A stretch of DNA of 64,000 nucleotides. It comes from Rhabdophis nuchalis (lineage: Eukaryota > Chordata > Lepidosauria > Squamata > Natricidae). The notes beneath the pieces were generated by a model, which worked only from the letters and a program-made list of their open reading frames with translations, made no database searches and was not told the origin of the DNA. The translations under genes and the position numbers were made by a program. Below, piece after piece: positions 44,303 to 59,129 of this stretch. Every line of letters begins with the position of its first letter. Positions within the stretch are counted from its first letter, which is position 1. The DNA lies in assembly GCA_039707465.1 (NCBI GenBank), contig CM077647.1, positions 119,290,610-119,354,609 of the forward strand. The letters run 5' to 3'.

Positions 44303-45242
44303 TTAATTGAAAACAAAAAGAAGTGCTGGGGTAACTTGGGAATGCACTTCACTCTGACAACCTGTTATATTTAGCAACCGTCCTCTTAAATATTGTCAGA
44401 ATTCCATGAGAATTTATACATCTAATTGATTGGGATTTAAACCGATTGCAGATAGTAAACTTTGGCTTATGATTTATAGATTGTGTGAATATAGCAACTT
44501 ATCTCTTAAAATAAAGTACAGTGTACTTATGCAATGAGATGTGTCCACTTATTTTCTTTCTAGTTGGGTCTTCTCTGTTGCTTTTCTTGGTGCTGTGCCC
44601 TACAACACAGCACCAATCAAGCTTCATATATACATGAAGAGAGAGCATTTCCATCTATGCACAAAGAGACAGCGCTTTTGGATTTACCATTCAGTGGGCT
44701 ATGGGGATGGCAAAAGGAATATTTGCAGACTGCATGCAGCACCCAAGTATCCCTTTTTTGTACTCCTTTCATCAGTCATAGTTTGTAAATAATAATTGGA
44801 GTTCAAATAATACACCTATTTCAAACCAAGCATATAATTAGTTTAGTATGACACATGAATCCAGTGACTGACATTATTTGCATGTCAGATTAAATCACAA
44901 ACTAGTCAAGTACAATTTAATCTTGTAGTATCTACTAGCCCACCTCTTGTGGTTAAATTATGATTCAGTGTCATACAAAGCTGGCATTTGGGTTGAAATT
45001 TTGGTTAGCTAACTCCTGTGCAAATACAGGCATGGTTGGTTAAGTGCATTGTATAGGTTTCTCATATCTCAGCGCAGCTATGTGCCTTCTTGAAAAGAGT
45101 CATGTCTGTTTTAATGAGTCACGAGTCAGAGGGTACATTTGCTTTCTTCTATTGAGTATTCTGAAGCATTTATCAGCAATTAAACCCAAAGTATGTCCTG
45201 AGGAAGAACATTATTACAGAGGACAACCAGTTCAGGATCCTT
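44303..45242. other. Intergenic sequence, nothing recognised
   Basis: AT-rich. Frames at 44541-44792 overlap each other and lack domains. Confidence 0.45.
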
Positions 45243-45775
45243 TTTTATTTTATTTATTTATTTTTCAAATTTATATACCGCCCTATTCTCCGTGGTAGGA
45301 CTCAGGACGGTGCACAGAAAAAGTAAAAACCACAACACATACATATAATATAAAATGGAATTAAATAGTAAAATCTGTGCTAAGAAAAATTAAGACCACT
45401 AAAATTAACTTTAAAATTAAACCATGCTAGGAAAAAATGGAAAAAATGTGTTTTAAGCATCCGACGGAAGAGGCGTAGGTCAGTAATGGGGCGAAGATCG
45501 GGGGGCAGGTCGTTCCAGAGGGCCGGACCCGCCACAGAGAAGGCCCTTCCCCTGGGAGTCGCCAGCCAGCATTGACCGGCAGACGGCACCCAGAGGAGGC
45601 CCTCCCTGTGGGAGCGGACAGGTCGAAGGGAGGTGTGTGGTAGGAGGCGGTCTCGCAAGTAGCCAGGACCCGTGCCATGGAGCGCGTTGAAGATGGTAGT
45701 TAACACCTTGAAGCGCACCCGGAAGACCACAGGCAGCCAATGCAGCTCGCGCAGGAGAGGTGTTACCCGGGAGTA
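45243..45775 (-). mobile_element. CR1/L2-type LINE 3' fragment
   Basis: An (ATTT)n tract, then tataccgccctattctccg, gactcaggacggtgcacaga, and the C-terminal coding end on the minus strand (FRVRFKVLTTIFNALHGTGP, PALWNDLPPDLRP in 45380-45730). 5'-truncated at about 45775. Confidence 0.85.
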
Positions 45776-45926
45776 TCCTTCATTGACTATAGAGAAGCAA
45801 CTGCAAAGAGTTTCATCTCACTGCCAGGGTGAAGCCTCTGAGAAAATTCAATCAATCAGAATAGAGCTGGAAGAGACCTTGGGTGTCTTCTAGTCCAGCC
45901 CCCTGCTCAGGTAGGATACGCTATAC

Positions 45927-46062
45927 CAGTGTTTCTCAACCTTGGCAACTTGAAGATGCCTGGACTTCAACTCCCAGAATTCCCCAGCCAGCGAATGCTG
46001 GCTGGGAATTTCTGAGAGTTGAAGTCCGGACATCTTCAAGTCGCCAAGGTTGAGAAACACTG
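45927..46062. mobile_element. 136-bp hAT MITE ('cagtgtttctcaacc' family)
   Basis: Ends cagtgtttctcaaccttgg and ccaaggttgagaaacactg are exact inverted repeats, and the interior folds around agccagcgaatgctggct. Flanks cgctatac (45919-45926) and ccctatac (46063-46070) form an 8-bp duplication with one change. Confidence 0.9.
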
Positions 46063-46070
46063 CCCTATAC

Positions 46071-47246
46071 CATTTCAAATGGAGTTCTTTTCCCAATAGG
46101 TATACTATGCAAATTTGCACCAGCCTATTGTTTCTTCCAGGGGGATGGTAATCCTTTGTTTTCAAAGAGCCCCTGGTGGGAATTTGAGATCCTAGGCTAA
46201 GAATAGTAGGTACTTCAGAGGAACCTCTGCAGATGTTCAACACAGGATGGGCTCATGGCTAATAGCTCAATTGCAGCCATGCCTACGTGAGAGTCCTATC
46301 AGTTATGTAGGATTTAGAAATGCAGAACCCCATCCTCTCTTGTTTCTGACTTAGGAACAATGGAAACAAAGAAAGCAATCTTGTTTCTCTCACTAACCAG
46401 GCTCAAGGACTCCTGGGAACATAAGGCCCCTTGCTCTTCAGGAAAATCATAAAAGCAACCTGATTACTTCCATCAGATGGAAGTCATTACAATGCTTGCT
46501 TTCCTTTTACAACTCATTCTAGGTTTTGCACAAAAAGGAAGCCAGACTGACAGTCACTGTTCTGGTTTCTGATTTTGATATTTGATAGTTTCTAAAGACA
46601 ATCAAGGATAGCTACATTCAGAACATTAAGTACAGTATGTCTTAAAACGAATTCAGTTAACTGAAGCATTATGGTGTTATGTGAAGTCAGCTATTGTACC
46701 AGCACGTTGTGTGAATCAGGTAATGTCTTCATGCTAATAATATAGCATAAGATGCAATTTGCCATTGTGATTTGTTAATCTAGGATTAGGGTTTTCTACA
46801 TTTCATGAACCCAGCTGAGTATGTAACTGTGGGTTGGTGTTGCCCCAGGGATAAAAAGGAGACGGGAATAAAAGCAGCCCAGCCCACTGCACAGGGATGC
46901 TTAGCCAAGAAGCTACAGTTCAGGATGGAATGGAATGCAAGAATGTTCCAGCATTATGCAAGTACATTTTTTTTCTCACCACAATAAGAATGGAGAACGC
47001 CTGAAAAGCTTCACATAAAACAGCAACATGAAGCAACATATAGTCTGTGATTCAGTTCCAGAAGTAGAATCAAACTCAAACTCTGAGTGTTTTTGCAAAA
47101 GATCAATAAGGTACTCTTCTAATAACAATAGGTTTTTTTCTTTTGCCTAAATGAAATGCAGAAATGAAAATTATTTGCAAGAATTGCTTGCACGAAAGGA
47201 CTAGGATCACGTTCTTCTACTATACTACAGACCACAATATGCTCAA
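46071..47246. other. Intergenic sequence, nothing recognised
   Basis: No gene or clear repeat is seen. Confidence 0.45.
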
Positions 47247-47608
47247 AGGTAGTCCTTGACGTATGACCACAATTGAGCCCAGAATTTATGTTATTAAGTG
47301 AGATATTTGTTAAGTGAATTTTGGCCTATTTTGCAACTTTTCTTGCCACAGTTGTTAAATGAATCACTGCAGTGGATAAGTTAGTAACATAAGTTAGTTG
47401 TCAGAAAGTCACAAAAGGTGATCCCATGAGCCTGGGACATAGCAATAAGTATGAACCAGTTGCTAAGCACCTGAATTTTGATCACATGATCAAAATAGGG
47501 CTGCTACAAAGGTTGTAAGTGTGAAAAATGGTCATAAGTCACTTTTTTCAGTGCTGTTGTAACTTTGAACGGTCACTAAATGAACTATTGTAAGTCAAGG
47601 ATTACCTG
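47247..47608. mobile_element. 'tagtcctcgacttac' MITE family, best complete copy (about 362 bp)
   Basis: Begins aggtagtccttgacgtatga and ends gtaagtcaaggattacct, inverted termini. Internal blocks are caattgagcccagaattta, ttgttaagtgaattttgg, tcacttttttcagtgctgtt. TA-rich flanks would fit a Tc1/mariner-type origin, but the class is not proved. Confidence 0.75.
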
Positions 47609-50196
47609 TATTTCTGTGAGTGCCTTTTCTTTCCACAGAAAACCATACTGCTCAGAAAATGGGCTTACCTCTCCTCTATTTGGTGTAACTCTTACTAATT
47701 ATTGTGGTTTACTTGGAATGTTCTGTGGACCTACAGTGATTGCTGTCTCTGGATAGCATGCTAGAAAAGTGCTTCAGTTTTGACCTGTACTCTAACTTGG
47801 TGGAACCGAAGTACAGTGAATTAAATATGGTTGAAACCTGTCCATCCTTGTGTAAAAGTGATATAACTAGTTTCAACCAAAAAAAACAACCCTCCATTTT
47901 GTTGAATAACTTTCATGTTTCTATCCTTGGGGCCTCATGTTTCATTCTTGCACTTCACATCCTTACCCTAAAATTACTGGAAGGCTACCTGAACTCAAAC
48001 CAGTCTAGCAATTGGTTCAGCTATAAGTCCAGTCCAGCTAAAGTCCCTTTCCTATTGCAGATAAATTAGCTAGAAAGTTTTGCATACGTAATTATCAACC
48101 TTATCAGTTAGGGACAAAAGCTGCAATGTTTTACTAAGGAACCCATCTTCTGGGAGGACCATCCTCCACCAAGGGTGTGAATATTTTGTTGCTTGTTGCC
48201 TATGGTTTGTATGATAGTGTATTAAAACTATTCTAATTTATGTATTGGGGGCTTTCTCAATTTGTGATGTAATCCCAAGACCTGTACAGAATAGATAGGT
48301 TGCAATCTCCTGCCTGATGTTATAATTTACTTTGCATCAGGAAAACCAAATCCAGCATTTGACTGGGCTAATTCATGGTTTGGCCATTACGTGTTCTATA
48401 GAGCACTGTATTCTGGCACATTATTATATGACTATACTTCATTTATTTGGGAATTTCAAAATACTTTATAATAAAACCGCTCCTTAAGGGGACAGGTTAG
48501 CAATGATAATTAGGTTAGAGATTTCTTGCAGCTTCAGCATGCTTGTTTCATAGTCAGATGTAGTCTGGTCACAATGGAGAGAAGTTTAGTCTGACAATGG
48601 CTAGATTTATAGAACAAGCTAAGCCAAAGTGTGATTCATTTATTGGTGGAAAACAGCCAACTGCAATTTAATAAACCATGATTAAATAACCCATGGTTTA
48701 CTGCAATGTGTGAACAGTGAATGTTTTAATTGCAATAATGATGGTGTTCAAAAATATCTCCGTTTGGATTCCCATAATGTGTTTGGAGATCAGGTTCTTT
48801 ATTTGATATTTGTTTATTATGTACTTTCTTAGGTGAAGACCTGGAGGTGAAAAGTAGTAGTTATCAGAGATACAATTCAGCATTAAGTTGTTGCTGCATT
48901 TAACCAGGCCAGTTTTGCAAAACAAGGCATTTTTCTTACACTATTATGCTTGCAATCAAAAGACAAAAGGGTCGTCCTGTCAACCAAGAAACAGTGCAAT
49001 AATGGACAGCTATTAAATATCACTAGCAAGAAAATGTGATGTGTATGTAGGTCGGAGGCAAGGGCAGGAGAATCTGAGACATCATATAGAACATTTAAAG
49101 AATTCTGGTCCTATTTCCTGGTCATTTTGTACCAGAAGTATGTAGCTTTTATGGTGGTCATGAATGGCAATTCATTTGTCTCTAGGAATGTAGAACTGAA
49201 GAGTTTTGTGGTTGGCTTGAATTGGATCAGGTTGCCCCAGCCCGGGTTATTTTAAATGAAAAAAAAATCACAAATAGCTTGAAACAAAACAGGCAACCAA
49301 GTTTCAAAGAACTCAGAAGCAGCTTTCCTGGGGTCAGCTACACCAGGGACAAAAGCCTAGCTTGGTGCTGGCTGTTTGGAGGGGGGAGGGACTTGGAAAG
49401 TGGGAGGAAAGAAAGATAGCACAAAGTGGAAGGTGTGGTGGTGTGGTTTTTTTTTTTTTTTAAAGCATGATCAAGTTGCAGGGGGGAAATGGGCCCAGAT
49501 AAAAGCCTTGGGTCAGGCAGGAGAGAAGTAAGAGCAGGACTTGAAATATGACAGGGGAAGAATTGCAACTGCAGGACGATAAGAGGTTGAGGGTAAGCCA
49601 AGATGGCAGGAGGGGGAAGGGAAAGGAAGAGGCTAAGTTGGCAGAGTAGGGGAGAGATAAGGGAAGAAAGGCTTAGGGTCAGTTGTTCAGAAAGAAAGGC
49701 TACAGCCTGATCCTATTACACATACCAGATTCTCCTGCAGTTTAGGGTCCTAGTGGGAAGAGAAATTCTCTGTAGGGCAGCAAGGGAACAGCAGGAGTTA
49801 CTTGAAAACCAATTTTGATCAGAAATAAACCAAACATTTGTAATAAAACAAGGCAGGCATCCTTCATGTTGCTACCACATCAAATGGCTGGTTTAGAATG
49901 TTCTGAAAGTGCATTTCTGTTGTATTTTTATTGCCATGGGGAAGGAGAAACAGTTCCTGCACATCCTAACTCAGAGGCTATAATAATTGATTCTGGGGTT
50001 TATCTGCTTTAATGGAACTTATGAAAGAAAATAGCCCTATGGATAGGAGCTAGGCCTGTAGAAATATCCTGACGTGTTTTATCAGGAGTTAATCTGTCTC
50101 CCCACTGTTTTTTGTTGTTGTTTTGCCAAAAGAGGGGACTCACTAAATTATGTATTCCTAGAAAAGTTAGTTTGATTTAATTTTCTTGACCAATCT
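47609..50196. other. Intergenic sequence, nothing recognised
   Basis: Mixed DNA with a T-run at 49448-49462 and a purine-rich stretch at 49550-49680. No coding or RNA feature is seen. Confidence 0.45.
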
Positions 50197-50204
50197 GTCT
50201 AGTT

Positions 50205-50339
50205 CAGGGGTCTGCAAAGTCGGCTCTTTTAAGACTGGTGGACTTCAACTCCCAGAGTTCCCCAGCCAGCTATGCTGGCTGGGGAACTCTGGGAATTGAA
50301 GTCCACCAGTCTTAAAAGAGCCAACTTTGCAGACCCCTG
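50205..50339. mobile_element. 135-bp palindromic hAT MITE with perfect 8-bp duplication
   Basis: Same family and length as 13469-13603. Begins caggggtctgcaaagtcgg and ends with its complement. Duplicated target gtctagtt at 50197-50204 and 50340-50347. Confidence 0.92.
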
Positions 50340-50499
50340 GTCTAGTTGATTTCACGTGGAAATAATTCCATCTGTCTTTAATTTGGATCTAACCCAGCCT
50401 TCATCATAATGAGTAACTGAATAAAATATGTATGTTTTAATTTTATTTTTAATTTCAAAAAGATTGAAGTGCTTAAGTGTGGACTACAACTTCATACTT

Positions 50500-50600
50500 A
50501 TTTAATAATTGAATCCGAGTCCCTACGGGGATAATTGAATTCCGAGTCCCTACGGGGAGAGGAGCGGTCAAGAAATTAAACTAAACTATTATTATTATAT
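50500..50600 (+). mobile_element. LINE 3' end remnant with local tandem duplication
   Basis: The block gagtccctacgggga occurs twice within about 27 bp, then gaggagcggtcaagaaatta and a short (ATT) tail. It matches the CR1/L2 3' end on the + strand. Confidence 0.6.
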
Positions 50601-50810
50601 TTTCCAACCCAAATTTTATATCCTGATAGTAATTGGATTGCCTCTCAGATTCTCATCCCACCTCTCCAACAGGCATGAAAGATTCCAACATAACATTATC
50701 AGTAATTAAAATGCAATCAGTGTTGCTTTCAGATCTGTTTGGTAATGGCCCCTAAATTTAGCATAATTATGTCCAGCCTCCTTTTTTCCAGTCTAAATTC
50801 TGAGCTTTCC

Positions 50811-50846
50811 AAATAAATCTTTACACCAAATAAATCTTTACACCAA
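50811..50846 (+). repeat. 18-bp tandem duplication
   Basis: ccaaataaatctttaca occurs twice in a row. Confidence 0.85.
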
Positions 50847-51034
50847 TGTGTGAAAGACTGTCTGCACAGAGGTGCCCCTGAGAAAGAAAAGACTCGTAAT
50901 GGGCCTTCTTTGTTAAAGAAAAGGGGCGATTATAAGTGAGGAAAGCATCTGCATTCAAAGGGGTCTTTTAAAGAGCCAAACTCCTTCTTTCTCATTTACA
51001 AGAGATTATAGGAAGGTAACGAGAAGGCAGAGGA

Positions 51035-51225
51035 GAGCTAGTGTGATGTAGTGGTTAAGACATCTGGCTAGAAATTGGGTGATTATGAGTTTTACTTCTG
51101 TCTTAAGCGCAAACCCAGCTGGGTAACTTTGGGACAGTCACCTTCTGCCAGTCTTAGAAAAGAGATAGTGGCAAACAACTTCTGAAAAACTTTGCCAAGA
51201 AAACTGCGGGGAGTGTCCAGTGTTT
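51035..51225 (+). mobile_element. tRNA-derived SINE
   Basis: Head agctagtgtgatgtagtggt taaga (A-box region), gaaattgggtgattatgagt, then body cagctgggtaactttgggac, agtcaccttctgccagtctt, agtggcaaacaacttctgaa and gccaagaaaactgcgggg. This is the layout of squamate tRNA SINEs with a LINE-derived 3' end. Confidence 0.8.
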
Positions 51226-53275
51226 CAGCCTCTGAAAAATTGATGCAAGAGGAGGGGGAAAGAAGAGATTTAGGTTGGCTAGCAATAATGATTTTTGAAG
51301 GAGTTCTTTATCAGACATATACTTATTGCCACTTTAAAAATAAAAGTACAAGGAGGATAAAAAAGATAAGCAAGAGAAATACTTTTTAATTGATCCATCA
51401 GTTTTTATATCATGGCAATAAACGTAGGAACTCTATGGCAGATTCAACCCAAGTAGCCATCAATGGGTACAGTACTTCTGTAATTCCAAGGCTTGGTGGT
51501 GCTTTCAAGCATTTGAGAAATTGTATGTGTTTTTTCCCTCACTGTTTCCACATTACTTTCCCTTTTGACTCATCAATATTGCAAAGATCCATGCCATAAA
51601 GGAGTGGCAATTAGGAGTAGTTTCAGGCTTCTTGCTCTGGATTGTAAAAGAACTGTTGCAAAGCAACAGACTGTTTTATTTAATCAAGAATTGGGACCAA
51701 ACTGTTCATCACTGTCATCTATGCATAGCATCACAATCAGATACTCTGAATCTGAATACAGAAATTAAATTTTAAAATATTATCAGAAATATGTTATTGA
51801 TTTCTCCGTTCTGATGATATAAGGCCTATTGAACTTTCCCAACATTCTTCCAAAAGATACATTGGGTTTGCATGGAAAACTTTCCAGGAGATACAGCTAA
51901 TGATGATGGATGCTGAAAATCATAGATCTATATTTGGAACATTATCCATTATCCATTCCGGTTGAAAGAAACCGGTATTGAAGAAAAATAGTCATCAGCC
52001 ATACTTTCTCCTATCAAAGTATTGCAAGAAGGGAATGATCCATGCTATACTATTTTGCTTTGATCAGATAGGCCATGCCATTTATAGTCACTGCTACTTA
52101 TATTCATAGATTGTGTCACTTTTTTATGCCCTCCTGGATGAGAGACTCAACTCATTCACTTCAATATATTCTGGCCCTAGTTCCAACACAGTTCCACTGT
52201 CCTTGAATCCTAATTTTTTCATGACTAGAAATGGGAACAAGGATAAGGAAGTCTTGTATTTTGTAGAATATACATTGCATATACTGCTATTTCTGTTCCA
52301 GAGACGAACCTGGGTTTGGCAGGCACTCTTCCACGCTTAGTATTAACTTTGATTGTCCCCAGTGATCGCAATAGATTTAAGGTATCCTTAATTACATGAA
52401 AATAACATCCAAGTATGTGAAAAAATACTAAGCGTTACCACCAAATATTTGAGATGTAGTCCAGTGAGTAGTCCTTGATGCTCTCTGAGCTTGGTTGTTT
52501 TCTTGTAGGCTTTTCATTACCCAAACTGGATAACATCATTAGTGATAGCATCGACTGCAAGAAAACAACCACATTCAGACAACACCCTTCATTTCAAGCC
52601 TTACCTCAAAATATTCTTCTTTATATAGTCCAGGGACCAGTAATGCGTGGGATCAGAACAGTTAACCATTTCCTCCAATCTCTGTAGTCTTCTTAAACAG
52701 CAGACCCAACAGCACAATTACGTGTAAATGAAGGACAATAATGCTGAGAAATCAGCCAATCACTTTGCTTATCAAATCAGCAGAGATGTAATAGAGGAAG
52801 CAAATTTCATGTGGCATAGTATAGTTTTCAACTTATGGTTAGATGGCTAGTCCTAGCATAGCATAGAAATGCAAGTTGCTCTGCCTAACATTGCTCCTAA
52901 ATACTTTCCAATCTGGCTTCCACTTTCCCTCTCTTACTAAGGGCTATACAGTTCAGTCCTCTTTGCACTACCAGTCCAAGGCCTACTTACTATTCCCACC
53001 CCATTCATAGTCATGGGCCATACTGCAGTTTTGGCAATTAGCATCAGTGGTAATGGTCTGGTTAAGAGTATATTTTCTTTTTTCTTTCTTGAGTTTGAAA
53101 TAATTTTTGACATCAGGGACATTTGGTATTTGGATGCTCTCTACAGTGTTGGAGCATTTGACTATACAGGTTTATATTAAATCAAAATAATTGATTGTAG
53201 TCAGACTAATTATAATCTGTATTAACAGCAGTTTTGCATTCAAATTACAGGAGGTAACTTCAATTGTAGTCTACT
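51226..53275. other. Intergenic sequence, nothing recognised
   Basis: AT-rich without coding or clear repeat features. Confidence 0.45.
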
Positions 53276-53277
53276 TT

Positions 53278-53695
53278 GTTTAGACCACACCTGAAGTACC
53301 ATGTCCATTTCTGGGCATTGCATTTTAAAAGGGGCACAATGAATCAGGAATTGATTCAGGGGAGAGCTGTCAAAAAAGAAAGAGAGTTGGAATGGAAAGC
53401 CATGCCTTATGAAAAGTGAAGAAAGGAATTGGACATATGTAGTTTGCAAACTAGAAGACCAAAAAGAAATAGGGTAGCCATGTGTCAACATGTGGAAGGC
53501 TGTTGATGGGATGGACATGTTTTTGTTTGAAACCCACAACAGGACAAATACAATAAAAGTTAAAAGAAAGAAGATTCAAGATGAATGCTAGGAAATTTAC
53601 CTAATAGTGAGGAATGTTAACCCATGAAACAATAAGCCTAAAACAAGGATGGACAAATGTTTGCAACAGAAGCTGGATGATTACCTACATCCCTC
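53278..53695 (+). mobile_element. CR1 LINE remnant (3' part)
   Basis: Successive CR1 blocks: agaccacacctgaagtacca, tgtccatttctgggcattgc, aaagaaatagggtagccatg, gaatgctaggaaatttacct, and near the end gctggatgattacctaca. It is distinct from the young CR1/L2-type family of the other copies. Confidence 0.7.
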
Positions 53696-53699
53696 CTCC

Positions 53700-54189
53700 C
53701 CCTCCTTTCTCATCACAGAAGCTAATATTATTTAATCTGAAGGAACTAATTTTGAAAACCTCAGATGGTTATATAAGGAAACAATACAGACAGAAAAGCC
53801 TCTAAGCCTGCCACATATGTAGTTTTGTTTATTGAAGAGCAATGATAACAGAACATTCTCCCCATTATCTCACTCATTACACTAGCCAGCAAAGATATGG
53901 GGGACAAGAAATAATCTTTCTACCTAGATAGTAACAACTAATCTGTTGTGAGTTATAAACAGAGGCCTTCCCTAAACAAAATACCAGGGAGTTTAAAAAA
54001 CAAAAGAAGCATAGGCAATTGGGGAGGAGGGGGCTGTGAAACACATTAGCTTGTGTTCCAGGCAGGGTTTGTGTGTGTGTGTGTGTGTGTGTTTTGGTTG
54101 GAAATTGTTTTCAGAAGGAAGAGATAGCTGCCTTCACACGTTATTAAAATTTGGGAAGAGGGAGGGAGTTGAGTTTGCCGCACAACGAA
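53700..54189. other. Intergenic sequence with (TG)n
   Basis: A (TG)n tract lies at about 54069-54092. No gene is seen. Confidence 0.5.
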
Positions 54190-56487
<2,298 letters not shown>

Positions 56488-57480
56488 GAAGAGAAATGGA
56501 GGAAGCAGATTGCCAGCTCCAGATTTTCAAGAAAACACCAGATCTGCCTGCATCTCCTTCCTTGAGCTGATTCTGTTTGTATGTATGGGGAGATGTTCTT
56601 TGGAAAACCTCCCTGCAATTTGGGGAGTGGGGCTTCTTTACTACATAAAGCTGAAAAGTCCTCTGACAATCGGAGAGGGAAAAAAGAAAAACAAAGGAGA
56701 AAAACTCCCAAGTATTTAAAACTCTCTCATTTTAATTAAAACAAGTTCTAAACTTCTTTGCTTTAGGTTTTTAATTAACTATTAAAGGGTGTCTTTTTGT
56801 AATTAAAATTGTAAATAGCATTTGTAAATTTAATTATATATTTCTATTTAAAAACAAGTAAGAGAACAGCAGCAAGGACTTTATTTTTCAGAAAAAGTAT
56901 GGAGGGGTCAAAGAAAGAAAAACTATTTTTTCATCTTCTTTTCTTTGAATTCTATTTTTTATCTTTTTTCCTTTCTTTCCTCTCTCTTTGGAGCCAGGAG
57001 TGTGTGTGCTGTTTGGGTTGGCCCTTAATAGGCTATTTTTGCCTAAGTTTTTTCTTAGAGCCAGGTTTTGTATCATCCCCAGCACCCAACCTATCTTAAA
57101 CATCTTCCATCAACTCCCTTTTGCAAGCTATAGTTTTTGATAGATTTCCAGGAACACTTCTTCCATCTCTTTTTTTTTCTTTCCCAGGTTGAAAGTTTGG
57201 CAAGCAATGTTCTGTCTGTGAAAAATATATTTGGGGTGGGTTGGGGGAAGATGGCTGAGCCTTCTCGCCTTTGCTAAAATTTGGGCCTTGGCTGTGCAGA
57301 TTTTCTTATGTTTATTTCTTTTAGAGAATTATGACCTCCAAGAAAGTTTTTCTTGCCTTAAGCCGCAGAATTCTCTTTCTGTTACATTTGTATGTTTCTA
57401 TTTTTCCTAGATGTTTTGTACAAAAGGTAGCTTTTTAAAAATGACATTTCCTTTATTAAACAAACTTGTTCTTTGCAAAT
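56488..57480 (+). other. FZD2: Probable FZD2 3' UTR with ATTAAA signal
   Basis: AT-rich sequence after the TGA at 56485-56487. An ATTAAA at 57455-57460 (atttcctttattaaacaaac) is a plausible polyadenylation signal, followed by a GT-rich ttgttctttg. AATAAA motifs further on (58085, 59243) are alternatives for longer transcripts. Confidence 0.55.
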
Positions 57481-59095
57481 TCAGTTTGAGTATTTTTCAA
57501 AAGCAGCAGCGACCGTCTCCAAAGCAATTTATTTGTGAGCTATCCACTTAGCTTCTAAAAAGTAACTAAAAACTGCAATTGATATTTCACAGCGCAATAT
57601 CCATTTGCTTGAAGAGAAGGATCTTAAAAAAACTTTTTTAAAAAAAGCGATTGGGACATGCTTCATGGCATTTTAGAAAGTTAGAAAGGGAAATTTATTT
57701 ATTTCAATTGAAAAATACTGTGAGAAGCATAAGAAGCTTATTTTACCAGTTTTTCTCAGTATAGGAGAAAAAAACCTACATTTCTGTCTTCTACTACTTT
57801 CTTCTTTTGAGGGTGGATACTTTTCTCAACTTCTATTACAGTTCTTAAGAAATTTCATAGATGTTTGGGTAACTTCTCTAAACGCCTCTTACAGGAAAAT
57901 AACAATTTATTATTCAATAAAACAACTGTAAAAAAAAAGCAAAAAAGCAATATATTCAATGAAAAAGCATTAAATCTAAACTATTTTTTTTCTAAATCAA
58001 CTGTCTCTGATTTGGAATTGATTTCCGACAACACTAAGGAACAATCTCAATCTAAGATTTCCATGGAAATCACTGCAAATAAACTTATCATATTTTATGA
58101 AAAAAGCATTAGAAAAAACATGGTGAAATTCTTTTTTGAGTTCTTGCATATGATGACTGCACACGTATGCATTTTGCATCAGTTATGCAAGCTGTGAAAT
58201 GATATGGCTGCTGTAATTCTCTTTTTACTCCCAATATATTGAGAATTTTGGCAAGCCCGTATCATTTCATTGAAATCTTAACAATCAGATCATGAGCATT
58301 TTTTATCAGAATTAAGAATTGCTCTCAAAATTATTATAGTAGAAGAAATGTTTTCTAAAATTTAGTGTTTTCATTTGAAAAATGATTGATTAGTATTTTA
58401 AATAATATACTTCTAACAATTCAGTTCTTAAATTTTCCTGAATATTTGAATTTGAATTGGGGTGGAATTGGAATCTGCTGGCACTATTTATAAAGAAACA
58501 CAAAATGCCATTTTTGAGTTAAAGTTTCTAAAAGACTTTACTGAAGCCGCTGCAATCCTACCTAGAAGTTAGTTAGCAAATTCCATCCATTTCTCTAGCA
58601 TAACCACTCTTTGCAATGAGTCTAAAGATGGAACAGGATGCTAAAGGATACATGGAAGAAGTTAAGAGAAAAAAGGAAACCTATTGTTGCACAAATCTTT
58701 TTGAAAAGCTCCCATTAAATTTCAAAAATTCCCCCTGTGGCACACTCTGATGGTCTCTCCTCCCTCCTGCCCTTGGCAAATTGTCATTCTTAAGACTGCT
58801 TTTGTGTTGCTAATGGTGTTGGTTGCTTTCTTGAGTCATTTGGTGTGAAGTTTTAAAACTTTGAAAAGAAATAAATAATTTCCTACTCCTTTTCCATCAA
58901 AAAGATCATAAAGGAAACAATTTGGATGGGTGAGGAAACAATAATGCAAAATGGGATTTATAATACTAGGGGTAAGTGGAGGGAGGAAGTAAGAAAGGCT
59001 TCCGATTTTGAATCTTGCATTTTAAAATGAGATGGAAATGGAAACCTCTATTTTTCTTCTTAACACTGCTTGCATGCTTGAGTGTGCATTCTCAT

Positions 59096-59129
<34 letters not shown>
